Below are positions 32,388 to 43,675 of a stretch of DNA of 64,000 nucleotides, piece after piece. A program made the position numbers and the translations under genes. The stretch covers positions 2,046,001 to 2,110,000 of the forward strand of contig JBLDXI010000025.1 of the NCBI GenBank assembly GCA_047495785.1. Direction: 5' to 3'. Every line of letters starts with the position of its first letter. The first letter of the stretch is position 1. The notes under the pieces are model-generated. The model ran no database searches. It saw only the letters and a list, made by a program, of their open reading frames with translations, and had not been told where the DNA came from. The stretch comes from Lepidodermella squamata (taxonomy: Eukaryota > Gastrotricha).

Positions 32388-33657
32388 ATGAAAACTCTTC
32401 GAATCTTCTGTGTTCTTTCAGCCATCCTAACAGAGTCATGCATCCTAATGGAGTCACTAATTTTCGCTTCCGATGAAGACAATTATCGATTCGGTAACGA
32501 ATCGCAGAGGCTTGCAAAAGCATTCTGGAGCACATACCCAACTTTAGAACAACCGAATCCGACTTCGAATGGCTTGTATCCTGTTAAGACGGCACTTGAG
32601 CTTTCCGTCGTATCATTTGATGGGATTGATGATATGACTGAGACAATGACTTTTCTTGGTCGCGTTAAACTCTCGTGGCAAGATGACGGCGTCTCGAAAT
32701 TGGGGAAAACAACATCACCGTTCGTCATCAACTACCTGATACCCGCCACGCAAATCTGGGTACCAATAATTTGGCAATTCAATGATCCCAGAAATCCTGA
32801 CCTATTCAACTCAATAAGGCAGGTATCGCAAATTTCGGTTCAATGGAATACGGTAAATGACGTCAAGTCAGCTAACAGTAGCTGCGGGTGGTACATTTTT
32901 GCGTATTTCTATGCAAATTGTCAAATGGAAGACGGCATCAAGTACTTCCCTTTCGACACGCACTCATGTGACTACAGCTGGGCGCCCATTGCTCATGACC
33001 ATCAGGTTAGAATCTACCCGGACTTATCGCGTGTGAATGGCATGGACTCTGTGAGTTATATAATTGGCAAAGAGAATGCGTCAGTCAATGGCTCAGTGTG
33101 GTCACTGATTAGAGTCGATATCATCCAACAGATTGCTATAAACGACCGAACTATGTTGACCTACCGATTTACGGCTCAACGGCGACCAGGCTATCACATT
33201 CAGACCATCATCATCCCAAGTGGGCTCGTTGCTATTCTTCAACTGGTCGCCTTGTGGTTCCCACATTCGCCTGATCGTTCGACCTTTTTGATAACCATAC
33301 TTCTGGCTTTTTGGATCATACAGTCCGCAGTAACAGCAAGTGTTCCTAAAGTTGCTAATTCTGCCCTACTGATCAGCATTACTGTGCTATCTTGCATCAA
33401 TGTAGCCTTCATAGTTGAATCAATAGCGGTTCTGTTCTACCTTGAAGGGCCGGAAATATTTTTCGGACGATTTATTATTTACAAGTCGCCATCTCCGCCT
33501 TTAGCCGATAGCAGGATGGATAGAATGGCTCGGGATGTTGAGAAAGAAATCGGAGGCAAGAAGAATCATCGCCTGATATTCTACATAGACACGTCTCTGT
33601 TTGTGATTGGCATCATTGTGACTGTTCTTAGCCCAGCAGTTTTGTATTTCTTGTAGT
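31830..33657 (+). repeat. Segmental duplication, unit 1 (receptor plus upstream region)
   Basis: Matches 40570-42372 throughout the coding region and, more weakly, for about 550 bp upstream. Examples are GAGCGAGCCTGCAAA versus GAACGAGCCTACGAA and the segment around the start codon. The copies are 9 kb apart in direct orientation. Confidence 0.65.
32388..33656 (+). CDS. Intronless Cys-loop receptor subunit, duplicate 1
   Basis: Single exon of 422 residues with signal peptide MKTLRIFCVLSAILTESCI. The extracellular domain has the IWVPIIWQFND loop. Its Cys loop CQMEDGIKYFPFDTHSC encloses 15 residues instead of the canonical 13. M1 is GYHIQTIIIPSGLVAILQLV and M2 is DRSTFLITILLAFWII, with Asp at -1', Arg 0', Thr 2', Thr 6' and Leu 9', which fits a cation channel. 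M3 and M4 are present and the M3-M4 loop is short. No vicinal Cys in loop C. The nearest relative is the copy at 41104; the intron-bearing receptor at 1.3-2.9 kb is distant. Lack of introns suggests retro-copy origin before the tandem duplication. Ligand unknown. Confidence 0.9.
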   Translation: MKTLRIFCVLSAILTESCILMESLIFASDEDNYRFGNESQRLAKAFWSTYPTLEQPNPTSNGLYPVKTALELSVVSFDGIDDMTETMTFLGRVKLSWQDDGVSKLGKTTSPFVINYLIPATQIWVPIIWQFNDPRNPDLFNSIRQVSQISVQWNTVNDVKSANSSCGWYIFAYFYANCQMEDGIKYFPFDTHSCDYSWAPIAHDHQVRIYPDLSRVNGMDSVSYIIGKENASVNGSVWSLIRVDIIQQIAINDRTMLTYRFTAQRRPGYHIQTIIIPSGLVAILQLVALWFPHSPDRSTFLITILLAFWIIQSAVTASVPKVANSALLISITVLSCINVAFIVESIAVLFYLEGPEIFFGRFIIYKSPSPPLADSRMDRMARDVEKEIGGKKNHRLIFYIDTSLFVIGIIVTVLSPAVLYFL

Positions 33658-34378
33658 AATTTGAGCTACATTGCCTCATCGCTTCGAATGTGATTTTCAG
33701 ATACCAGATGTTCCGGAATGCCAAAGTTGGCGAAAAGTTATTGTTGCTCTCTGTTAACTGTGTTATACTTCGGATGTTAGTTCATGATTATAGAATCCTA
33801 TAGAAGCTGCAGCTGACTAAGAACCAGTATGATTCAAAATTGTAATTAATTTTGGTTATTTGTTCTCGGAAAAAAATAAAATTCAGTTAACCTTTACATT
33901 TCAGTATTGCGTTATTGTGGGTAGACATCTTGCTTGTATGATTAACATTATTGTTTAAATCTTCTATAAATAAATACGTTGCCTAATGGCGTGTTCTTTT
34001 ACTGACAAAATAACCAGGATAACTAATTCGGCCATCTTCCCGTGTTCATCCCGCCGTCTTACCAGACTTTGCTTGTGCTTGAGCGGGAAGGGACTTCGGA
34101 ACAATGTAGGAAAAGTTCTAACTTTTTTCATCATCATGTTTAATTTGAATTAACCGCTCGAGGTACAGGTGTAACCCAAGGGCACCAAGAATTTCAGTTA
34201 AGTTTGGCTGCGGATTGAAGAGAATGGTTAACTTCAAGCGATTCCTTGTTTTTTTAAAATATTCAGGTACAATAAAACTGCGCAGTAAAAACTTAACCGC
34301 AGTGGGATAGAAGAGTAGCATTTTTGGGTCAAGCAGCAATAACATAGCTTCGGCAGTTGATTTGTTGGGTTATCAATT
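33657..34378. other. Intergenic, nothing firm
   Basis: A minus-strand frame of 75 codons at 34118-34345 contains Leu-rich helical sequence with a real ATG but no signal peptide or recognised domain. I leave it uncalled. Confidence 0.35.
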
Positions 34379-35052
34379 ATGTTGGGAATGCATAGGTTTT
34401 GCAGTCGCTTTGCCTTATTTTACCTTCCCTTGCTAAGTGCACCCTGGCTCTGCGGATTTCCTTGGATTAGTGCAGCACTTTCACAGCCCCCTCAAAATTA
34501 GCGATTAGAAATTACTTATTTATATGAGAGAACAAATTAATTGCAAGAGTAAATATATTGAGGTTCAATAAATAATGGCAACATCAATGGCAACACTCGC
34601 TGAGGCACAGCATATCTGGAAGTGAAAAGTCGGTGCCGAAGGGAGAGCTAAACAGGGGGTCAATTTCATCCGCTCTCAGAAAAACGATTAAGAATTATTT
34701 TTGAGTGAAATATGATTTCAAAAATCCTTCTTTTTACTCAGAAATAAAAACAGACACCATCTCGCCAGTTAAATCGCAAGTTAGAGGTTCAGGGTGTTCA
34801 AGGTCTGAGTCTCTTTCGCGTCCAAGTGCTAGTTTAGGAATCGAGCTGAGAAGAAGACGATGCTCTCACCCGACCATTGCGCGGCGTAAGAGCGCTTCAC
34901 GTCTCTTTCTCGAACAAAATGTCCATAATTATCCACTAGACATTTTAATGCGGAAAATTGCGGAATTTATCGGAAAGTATCGGAACAATGAAGCAATAAA
35001 GAGGTGGCGGTCACGCTACAGCAATGGCTGCAGCCGGCCTAGTCAAGCCTGA
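34379..35052 (+). CDS. Candidate secreted basic peptide precursor
   Basis: Two exons are proposed, 34379-34436 and 34742-35052, 122 residues. The first would encode a signal peptide (MLGMHRFCSRFALFYLPLL). The second encodes a Ser/Arg-rich chain with a tetrabasic site (ELRRRRCSHP), a dibasic site (ARRKSAS) and an amphipathic helix (LDILMRKIAEFIGKYRNN) ending in KRWRSRYSNG. Phases match, but the donor (GTGCAC) is weak and there is no paralogue to confirm it. The layout resembles a prohormone, though no known peptide family is recognised. An alternative is that only the second exon is real and belongs to another transcript. Confidence 0.3.
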
Positions 35053-35403
35053 CTAATTCAGCCATAGTAACATAAAAAGCCCTGTTGCTAATGGGTTCGC
35101 TTTTGCCCACGAGCTAAGCTCGTGATATGCTGCGTAAATGACCGAGGTAACCCCGGCTCAGTTCTACTTCGCACACTGGGTGAATTAGTTATTCTTTGTA
35201 TTCCCCTCGCTATCTACCTTGATACCTAGCTTTTTGATTCCGTGATCTCATGTGACAAAGTAAAAAATGCTAATGTAACGGTGGGAACAATCCGCCGAAT
35301 TTGAAGCCTTGTTAATTATATTCGGCCGCGTGATCTGGATATCATGGGCCAGTTTCCGACTGCATTCTGACGAATTCTATTCATTACATAAAAACAGTAT
35401 AGA
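35053..35403. other. Intergenic, nothing recognised
   Basis: About 350 bp upstream of the second DUF4419 gene. No repeat or RNA gene seen. Confidence 0.4.
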
Positions 35404-37016
35404 ATGATCAAGTACATCATTTTATTAAGCTTTTCTATAGAGCTGGCAGCTTGCTGCAAAGCTCCGTCTTTGCAGCTAGACAATGAACCAAAAGAATCGA
35501 TCCAATCGCCGCCTTCGAACAAAATACAGATGCCGACATTCTACTTATCGTCCTTCCCAGATCCCGCCACGCCCCTTATGAAATCCTCATCCGCTATACC
35601 CATAACAACTCACTTGGAGGAAGAAAAAGAAGCAACAACGACGGAAAGTCCAGATCCATCTACTACGCAACCCTTCATTCAGCCGGTGAATAACAGGAAG
35701 CGAAGAAGATGTATCGATTCCTATACCGAAGAGACGAATGGCGGCTTTGTTTGTAGCAGAGATGATTTCTTCGATATTCCCGCAAATTGGACGTTAGGAC
35801 GGACCCAAAGGTATGAAATTCGTATTTTGAGCAATATTCAAGTTTAAGAGCAATACGGTTTTTGGATATTGCTATAGAGTGGAAATAATTCTCGATGAAA
35901 ATCTTGAGTTTCGCGGCACGAGAGCTGGCGAATGCGAAAAATGGGGTCCACTTCTACCAGTAATGGAATCTTCGAGGAGAACGAAGAAGGGGAGGATGAA
36001 CAATGTCCTCCTACCAGTCATAGAGAACGGAGTGATCACTCCGTTCTCTATGCTACCAGTAAAGAATTCTTCGAGGAGAACGAAGAAGGGTAGGATGAAC
36101 AATGTCACGGCTTCATGGAATCTATTCGAGTGCCACATTTCACAAACAGCGTTCGCATACCACACATACTAAATGTTTCGCGGAGCATATTGGGGTTGTA
36201 ATACGGCCTGATATGATATATTTTACAGTAATGAACGAAATATCTCGTTTTGTGACTGGAAATTCTGAAGCAGTTCGCCACTTGTTCACAGCTCGAAAGG
36301 ATGGTAAAGATACACTTATTGCCGTCGTACCTCCTGGACGGACGATGCTTGATCTTGATCAGATCATGGACCAATTAGAACAGAAAATTCCCAGTAATAT
36401 CAGTGGGCTCACGCCTAATTTCACGACAGATTCGCTAATGAGCCTTGAAGCCCGAAAGGCTGCATTGGCTGAGACGGTTTCTCCATACTATAATTTCAAG
36501 ATGGTAACATATTGTGGGATACCCAAAGTTCGGCTGGAAGGAACTCCTGTAGACTGGACGAAAGTATTGATCGCCGCGAAAAAATGGCATCAGCTCCTCA
36601 GTCCTTATGGTCTGGGTTCCTATTTACAAGGCGTTCTTGAATTGGTTAGCAAAATTCTGGAGGATGCTAAAGCCGAACAGCTGACACGAGCGTTTTGGGT
36701 AAATATATTTCGAATTGGTCATCCGGAATACGGTTGTGGGGATTTTCCTCCGCTAGTTCATGGCTGGATGGCTAAGCTTCATAATTTGAAAGAAGGCGTA
36801 GAGTTGGGCGCCTTCCCACATCATATCACCAAAGTTGAATGGGAGCATAATCAATATGGGGACTTCGTTGCGCATCACGGCTTGTTTTCTTCAAAACTTG
36901 ACAGTGATGACTTTTTGGTTCCTGAATTCTCCCGATTCATTTTCAAGAAATCAATAGCGACTGACGAAGCTATGAACTGGGAAGGGGATCATTTTCGAAG
37001 CAGGGACTGCTGGTGA
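35404..37016 (+). CDS. Secreted DUF4419-family protein, copy 2
   Basis: Proposed exons 35404-35810, 35878-35959 and 36150-37016 give 451 residues in one frame. A signal peptide (MIKYIILLSFSIELAACC) is followed by a Pro/Thr/Glu-rich spacer with an RKRRR site. The DUF4419 domain from about residue 165 has KCFAEHIGVVIRPDMIYF, SPYYNFKMVTYCGIPKV, RLEGTPVDW and HGWMAKLHNL. It matches the gene at 16053-17087 across about 270 residues, including the C-terminal block FLVPEFSR. The intron between exons 2 and 3 contains a duplicated segment around a perfect palindrome. Its donor (GTAATG) and acceptor (CACAAACAG) were picked because they restore the frame. The role of DUF4419 is unknown. Confidence 0.75.
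35954..36106. repeat. Direct repeat flanking a 34-bp perfect palindrome inside an intron
   Basis: Two near-identical 54-bp direct repeats (35954-36007 and 36053-36106, both beginning CTACCAGTAA) flank CATAGAGAACGGAGTGA and its exact reverse complement (36019-36052). The block falls in an intron of the DUF4419 gene and creates three candidate donors reading CTACCAGT. It looks like a small insertion with duplication of its target. Confidence 0.8.
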
Positions 37017-37647
37017 GCAGACCAATCATAAATTGGGCTCAACTACCATCCATTCCATTCTATTTTTGAGTTTCAAGCTACCTGATTCAACAGAGACATT
37101 TGCCAATCGATATACCTAACATGTAATCCTTTCAATGGAATTTTCCCACCTTGAAATGAATATGAAGCCTTTTCAAACTACGCATGTTTGTAGCTTTGTG
37201 GCTCCTTCACGTAAAATGTCTCAAGCAATTAAACCTGAACCCGTTTCAGAAATTCAATTTCCCTCATGGCAAAATTTTACCATGCACTTTTGGGAATCAC
37301 GGCTGCAGATAAGGATAAGAAATTCAGAAATTTCACGTCAAAGCTGTAAAATACCAACCAATTTTCATTCATTCTTCCTATAATTTTTTCAACCTTCCCA
37401 CGGGCAAGATGTTTTTCTAAAAGACAAATCAAGAGGAACCAAATCTTCCCAATTTCAAGCTTCATTAAAATCATCAGTCAACCCTGTGAACTAATCTACT
37501 AATGAACTAATCAGCAGCTTCTTATTTGAATTGGAAGCTATCCTAGTCTTTTGTATAGCTTGTAATATGGTAAAATAAATAGGACCGCTTTTTATTCACA
37601 ATATTTTTACAAGAAAACTAAGTAGGTATTTCACAATGTATCTAGGC
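37017..37647. other. Intergenic with a dispersed repeat
   Basis: Around 37140-37230 the words ACTACGCATGTTTGTAGC and TGGCTCCTTCACGTAAAATG resemble 43190-43260, pointing to a dispersed or duplicated segment. No gene recognised. Confidence 0.35.
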
Positions 37648-39146
37648 TTAGAATGGCAGCTTGATGTTGCGCAGCCAGGAACTTGGTCGATCTTCTGCTT
37701 TTTTCAAATACCTTAGCCTGTGCACTGCTGCTTGCTCCATAATAGCAATTGCTCTTTCGACGTGGTCCTGCCACTGGCATCCCCTCCTCAAAGCAGCGTA
37801 GTGCATGAACAGAGATGTCCGCAAGACATTTGATAGCCGAATCAGTGGTCGAGTCGTAGCTCCTGGGTGAGAAAATCAATCGATTAACACATGTGGAGTG
37901 ATCGTCAAATTGGTGCGTACCACTGAAAAACAGGTAGCAGATAAATAGAGCGAATTCCGGCATCGTTGGTTGCCAGCCATTTAGAACGTGCGATAGCTCC
38001 TGCCCCAACGTAGCGAAAGGCTGCAAGTGAAAAGAACTTGTTTTATCGAATTTACTAAGAAAAGATATGCACCGATTAAGTCAATATCACTGATCAATGA
38101 TACCCCATCCCCCTGAAAGTCGATTACTTGCGTTACAGAATATCCACAAGTGCATCAGATATCATTGGAAGAAATGTTACCTCCAACTCGGGGAAAACAG
38201 CCAGAATTTGGGGTAAAAGCGCTAAATTGACTGAAAGTGGATTGTCATTGCCGGTTTGTGCTGTAAAAGCTAGCGTGGATAACATCAATCCTGGCGCGAC
38301 AGCTTGTACCAGATCCTGATCGGATATGGCGAAAGCGTCTGCGAGATAGAAGGGCTAATCAGAAAATCAGATCGTAGCAAATGTTGTTCACCTTTCATGT
38401 ACTGTGCGAATCGTGCGCCTCCGTGATTGTAGATTCTCACCTGATCGATAGAAAATGCAGATGCCAACTTGGAAACGTCATCATAAGGAACGCTCCTTTT
38501 CCGTAGAGGAAACTAAATTATATACGAAATGAGACGAAAATTAGAATGAGGAATAGCGAAAAATCACTTCATGCAAGTCGTGCAGGAACGTTAGTCCAAG
38601 AATTAATGCTTTCGTGGCTCCCTCAACTATTCTCAGTTCGACGAGATCTGGGCTGTCTGGGATCGTTGATGACAAACTATTGGAAGTGGTTTCAAGGCCT
38701 TCGGCCTCTGATTCGATACTAGTATTCCTATGGTGGCTTCTTTTCAGTGCTAAAGTAGAAAGTAGTTTACCAAACTTCAATCGTAAACAAATATTGTACC
38801 TGCGTTTAAGCGCAAATTGAAGCACTTTTCAAGACGGCAGCGAGTGCAACAGCCACGAGTTTTTCCTGGAAGGATTTCGCATTTATTCATGCCGGTAACA
38901 CACTGAAACTCATAGCGCCTTGAAGCTTGCCGCGTGAAGAATTTCTGTAAATTATGCACAGGTTTGAAGAACTATTCTGAAGTTTCATCTCTTTCACCTG
39001 ACACGCCGAGCATTGCCCCGGAAAGTAGGTTTTTCGTCCCACAACAGGCTTCCCACACACCTGTAAAGAAGATGGAGAATGACGATTTTTATCATTCTTG
39101 ATGGTAATAATACCTTGCAATCATGATGTCTCCCGTTAGATGCCAT
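37648..39146 (-). CDS. Divergent nuclear receptor D
   Basis: Eight exons: 39146-39114, 39060-38998, 38944-38800, 38749-38568, 38512-38392, 38338-38181, 38020-37921 and 37862-37648, 338 residues. The first three exons encode a two-finger DNA-binding domain. It has CKVCGKP, CSACQKFFTRQ (in place of CEGCKGFFRR), CVTGMNKC and CCTRCRLEKCFNLRL. The rest is a helical domain in the place of a ligand-binding domain, with KLASAFSIDQ and LNGWQPTMPEFALFICYLF. Exon sizes of 63, 121, 158 and 100 nt are identical to receptors A, B and C, showing common descent. The P-box is non-standard, so the target sequence cannot be predicted. It is the most divergent of the four and the only one on the minus strand. 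Confidence 0.85.
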
Positions 39147-41103
39147 AATAATCAGTCATGTCAACAAATTCCTAGTAAAAGCAAGGTTCGTTCGATCATC
39201 CTATGTTGGCATAATTAAAAGGGAATGGCGAGCGTCGGAAAAACCTGAGAGAGTGTCGCAATTTCTAGTTCTCGCGACGATAGACGCGCTTGCGCGACTT
39301 ATTACGTGACTTATTAAGTCGCTACTTTATACGGGATAAAGCTACAGCGCATTGAAATTGCGACTTTCACTCATTTGCTGTGAGACGCTCGCACAGCCAC
39401 ACATAATTTAATCGGGCATCTGTTCGCTTCACAGACTTTCCGCATACCTGGAGAGAAATTATGGAAGGGGTAAACTCCATGTTTTGTTGAAGATGAACAA
39501 ACTTGCAAGTAGCACTCCTCAGGCCAAGGGGAAAACACCAAAAAAGCCCACGGGGGGGCCCTCTGGTGATAAAATCTCGGCCTGAAAATACCCCCTAGTT
39601 CGAGGATCCTACTTCACGCACTGTTGAGTATTAGGCTCAAAGCTCAATTACAGATCGGACCAAATCACCTGTTGCCTGTTATGCGAACAAGAAAGCTAAA
39701 AATCGTGATCAATCACGTCAACCTAAATACTAAATACGTGAATAGCTTGCCAGATCTATCTTACCTGGCTATCAATGACAGATTCTTACATACATAAGCA
39801 TCGTGCGGTTTCCCGTGGCTCTAGCTGTTATTAAATTAGGATCTACAGTCTAGTGAGCATTATTATCAAGTATTTTTCTCAATGAACATAAGCACTAAAC
39901 GAGCATTATTCTGCTCGTGTTTATTGAGAAAATGATGGAAAAAATGATTGATAACGGCACGTGTGTTGATTCGACGCAAATAATGAACAAGCTTCCAATT
40001 TTGCGTGAGGCACCCGTATGTCCTCGCCAAGTCAATTAGAACAAATATAAAATGTTCGAGTATGATGTGTTCTTTTGATTGCGCAGCCAACGCTGATACT
40101 TGCAGAAATCAATCAAAGAAGTCAAATAGGAACAAACAAGAAAAATACGAAATTAGTTGTGAGCTTTCCTCGTGATTCCTTCCCTATGCATATCCTTTTC
40201 TATGCTTTTTGAAAGATGACATTAATCTCATGCAGTTTCTACAGCGTGAAATTCCTGATAAGTTTGAATATACTCAAATTAGGAAAAAGGCCAAATTCAT
40301 GGCCCATATCCGTTCCGTCCGGCCCCCAAAGCGTCGACCACTGTGTTGATACTGTGTTGTACAGCGGGGAGCGAAGTGCAAACTTCGGCGAGAAAGAGCA
40401 AAACTTGAAGAGATTGCAATATCAGACAATGGTCTTCGCTCATAACTCACAATAAGGCGAATAACTGAAATAACAGTTATTGAATATTCCGAATTTTTTG
40501 TTTTAAAATACAACACATATACCCGCCAAGCTATACCAGCCGGGGCTAATGAAAAGAGGCGTTAAATTGACGATAGTTTTTTATTTGAGTGAAGATTATC
40601 GACTTGAGTATCCTTACTTCTCTGTCATCCGGCTAATTTTACGCAAGGAGATTTGCTGCATGCTTTATGCTTTTAACTCCGGAGATTTTACTCGCTTTTA
40701 ATGTATCTTGAGCGAGCCTGCAAAATCTGTGTTGAAGACGATGTTTAAACGGGTATAATACTTTGGGACAAACTTATGTATGATGATTTTCCTATTTTTC
40801 TCTTAATTATTCCCAATCATATCTCTGATTGAATTCTCTATTATTTTGCATCATACATGCAGGTAAAAACGCATTTCTGAGCTTAAATTGATCGTTACGC
40901 GAATCAAAGCCCTAGGGCTGCAAAAATCAATCATCAATGTTTGTAGATCTAAGTTGGATTGGGTTTTTGCGCAATAGTAAATATGGGACCGCGGAATAAC
41001 TGAACAGCTTATTCATGATTAATGAGAGAGTCTTACCCGAGAGAACGGCTAATCTCGGCGCTTTCATTACTCTCTTTTTCCCGCTGAACTTGTTTAAACA
41101 GCA
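39147..41103. other. Intergenic, includes upstream region of receptor duplicate 2
   Basis: About 2 kb. The right end (about 40570-41103) is the diverged counterpart of 31830-32387. A minus-strand frame at 39866-40090 reads like an exon (EHIILEHFIFVLIDLARTYG) but lacks a start or recognised domain. A run of seven G (near 39550) is the only simple repeat. Confidence 0.4.
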
Positions 41104-42372
41104 ATGAAATCTCTGCGAATCTTCTGTATTCTCTCGGCCATTCTAACGGATTCATGCATCCAAATGGAGTCACTAATTTTTGCTTCCGATGAAGACAATT
41201 ATCGATTTGGTAACGAATCGCAGAGGCTTGCAAAAGCATTCTGGAGCACATACCCAACTACAGAACAGCCGAATCCATCGTCGGATGGCTTGTATCCTGT
41301 CAAGACGGTGCTCGAGGTTTCGGTCGTAACATTCGATGGGATTGATGACATGACTGAGACAATGACATTTCTCGGCCGAGTTAAACTCTCGTGGCAAGAT
41401 GACAACGTCTCGAAATTGGGGAAAACAACATCTCCGTTTATCATTAACTACCTGATACCGGCCACACAAATTTGGGAACCGGTCATTTGGCAATTCAACG
41501 ATCCAAGAAACCCCGACCTGTTCACGTCAATAAGGCAAGTCTCGCAAATTTCGATACAATGGAATACGGTGAAGGACGTTAAGGCACCAAACAGCACCTG
41601 CTCTTGGTTCGTTTTTTCCTATTTTTATGCAAACTGTCAAATGGAAGACGGGATCAAATACTTCCCGTTCGATACTCACTCATGTGACTACATCTGGGCG
41701 CCCATTGCTCATGACCATCAGGTCAAACTTTACCCGGATTTGTCGCGTGGGACTGGTATGAACTCGGTCAGTTGGATAATCGGCAAAGAGAATTCATCTA
41801 TCAATGGATCCGTTTGGTCGCTGATTGGGATTGAAGTTATCCAAAGAACTGGTATTAATGACCGAACTGTGCTGACCTACCGATTTACGGCTCAACGACG
41901 ACCAGGCTATCACATTCAGACCATCATCATCCCAAGTGGGCTCGTTGCTATTCTTCAAATAGTCGCCTTGTGGTTCCCACATTCGCCTGATCGTTCGACT
42001 TTTTTGATAACCATACTTCTGGCATTTTGGATCATTCAGTCAGTGGTTACGTCAAGCGTTCCTAAAGTTGCAAATTCTGCCCTTCTCATCTGTATTACTG
42101 TTTTATCTTGCATTAATGCGGCCTTCATAGTTGAATCTATAGCGGTTCTGTTCTACCTAGAAGGCCCGGAAATATTTTTCGGGCGATTCATAATTTACAA
42201 GCCGTCAACTTCGCCATCAGCCGATAACACCTTGGATAGCATGGCTCGAGACGTTGAGAAGGAAATTGCCAGCAAGAAGAATCATCGCCTGATATTCTAC
42301 ATAGACATGTCTCTGTTTGTGATTGGCATTCTTGTGACTGTTCTCAGTCCAGTGGTCTTGTATTCCTTGTAG
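40570..42372 (+). repeat. Segmental duplication, unit 2 (receptor plus upstream region)
   Basis: Direct-orientation counterpart of 31830-33657. Coding sequences are closely similar, and many differences are third-position, as expected of a duplicate under purifying selection. Confidence 0.65.
41104..42372 (+). CDS. Intronless Cys-loop receptor subunit, duplicate 2
   Basis: Single exon of 422 residues, the same length as duplicate 1 and alignable without gaps. The signal peptide is MKSLRIFCILSAILTDSCI. It keeps the 15-residue Cys loop CQMEDGIKYFPFDTHSC and the same M2 core STFLITILLAFWII with Asp at -1' and Leu at 9'. Differences cluster in the extracellular domain (for example NTVKDVKAPNSTC versus NTVNDVKSANSSC; the two-Cys SCGWYIF becomes TCSWFVF) and the cytoplasmic loop. 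This suggests divergence in ligand binding or trafficking. The two could co-assemble. The cationic prediction is from pore residues only. Confidence 0.9.
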   Translation: MKSLRIFCILSAILTDSCIQMESLIFASDEDNYRFGNESQRLAKAFWSTYPTTEQPNPSSDGLYPVKTVLEVSVVTFDGIDDMTETMTFLGRVKLSWQDDNVSKLGKTTSPFIINYLIPATQIWEPVIWQFNDPRNPDLFTSIRQVSQISIQWNTVKDVKAPNSTCSWFVFSYFYANCQMEDGIKYFPFDTHSCDYIWAPIAHDHQVKLYPDLSRGTGMNSVSWIIGKENSSINGSVWSLIGIEVIQRTGINDRTVLTYRFTAQRRPGYHIQTIIIPSGLVAILQIVALWFPHSPDRSTFLITILLAFWIIQSVVTSSVPKVANSALLICITVLSCINAAFIVESIAVLFYLEGPEIFFGRFIIYKPSTSPSADNTLDSMARDVEKEIASKKNHRLIFYIDMSLFVIGILVTVLSPVVLYSL

Positions 42373-43675
42373 TAAGTTGAGCCCTGAATGTGATGATAAT
42401 TATTTCTAATGTAGAACCTCGCAAAATTAAAGAAGTCCAGCTCTTTCTCAACAAGTTGAAGGTTTATTTCCCATTATCAATTCAAGCGAATGTCGCAGTT
42501 TGTAAATATATAGAATTGTCCTAGAAAATATAGGCCGAGTAGTTTGGCCAATTCGATATTTTACGGTATAACATTCGTAAATCGTTAATATCTGAACTCG
42601 CCGTCCTCGATTTACTCATCGCCACTCGCCTCCGGCTCGTTCCGACTCGTAAATCTCGGGCGGCTCCGTATAGATATAAACGGTTTACTCATGTCATACC
42701 ATACAAGTATTGCTATGGCTCTATAGCGGCTCTATTAGCTATAGCAGTTGCAGACGTTTCAGCAGTCGTGCGAAGTCACGGAGAAGATGGAAATATATGC
42801 ACTGACAGCAGACGTTCTGTTATAAATTGTTTCGCACGAGCTCTAGTTCAGGAGCCGGTAGTTGGTGACACAGACCGCAAAACGTAACCCATTGACAATT
42901 GAGGGCCGAAATAAATAAGATGGTAGAGCTCATGGAAGAAGCTTCTCGCTTGGTGAATTAGCTGTGGTAGAGCTTCGCACAAGGCAGGTAGCCAGCCTTA
43001 GGCCTTAGGCTTGCCTCTCTGGATCTTCAGGTTCGGTTCCGCGTGTCTGAGTCTGAGGCGGATGCGCGGATTTGGTCGTTGCTTTGCAATCCGGTTGAAA
43101 CTGGGTCTGTGTCTTGACACGTTCTTATTAGCAATGCAGACAGCATTTATCAACATAGCATTCTAACCTCCCCTCTTTGAAGTGAATATCGCCTGGCCAA
43201 ACTTCGCATTAGTGGCTCCTTCTCGATTGGTGTCTCAAGAACTGCGTCTCACATGAACACGGCTTTGTGAATTTGAAATGTGTATCATAAGCTTAAGAAT
43301 CTTGTGCCTCATTTGAAGGTAACAAGTGACGAAGCATCGGCAACAACGTTTTTACAAGACAGGATAGACAACAGGTTGTTCACTTCTCCATCAATCCTAT
43401 ACTATAACGACGGTAAATCTGATAGTAAGCGCTGAACAAAAAAACCTTCCGAAAACTGTACTGTATGCTGTAAGGGCATTTTTTCGGTTTGTCACCCTAG
43501 TTGTCTCGGAATTATAGATCGTTTCATGGACATTAAACATGATTCAGTTCAGTCTTTTTCTATCTCGTCTATGTGTCTTAATTTAGTCCTTAATTAGCTA
43601 TTTTAGCAGCTTTCGCGATCTGGAACGGGAAGAGGATTCACTCATGCAGACATAAGCAGCATTTTTCCTGTTTAA
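42373..43675. other. Intergenic, nothing recognised
   Basis: 1.3 kb with a weak match to 37140-37230 near 43190-43260. No gene or RNA recognised. Confidence 0.35.
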
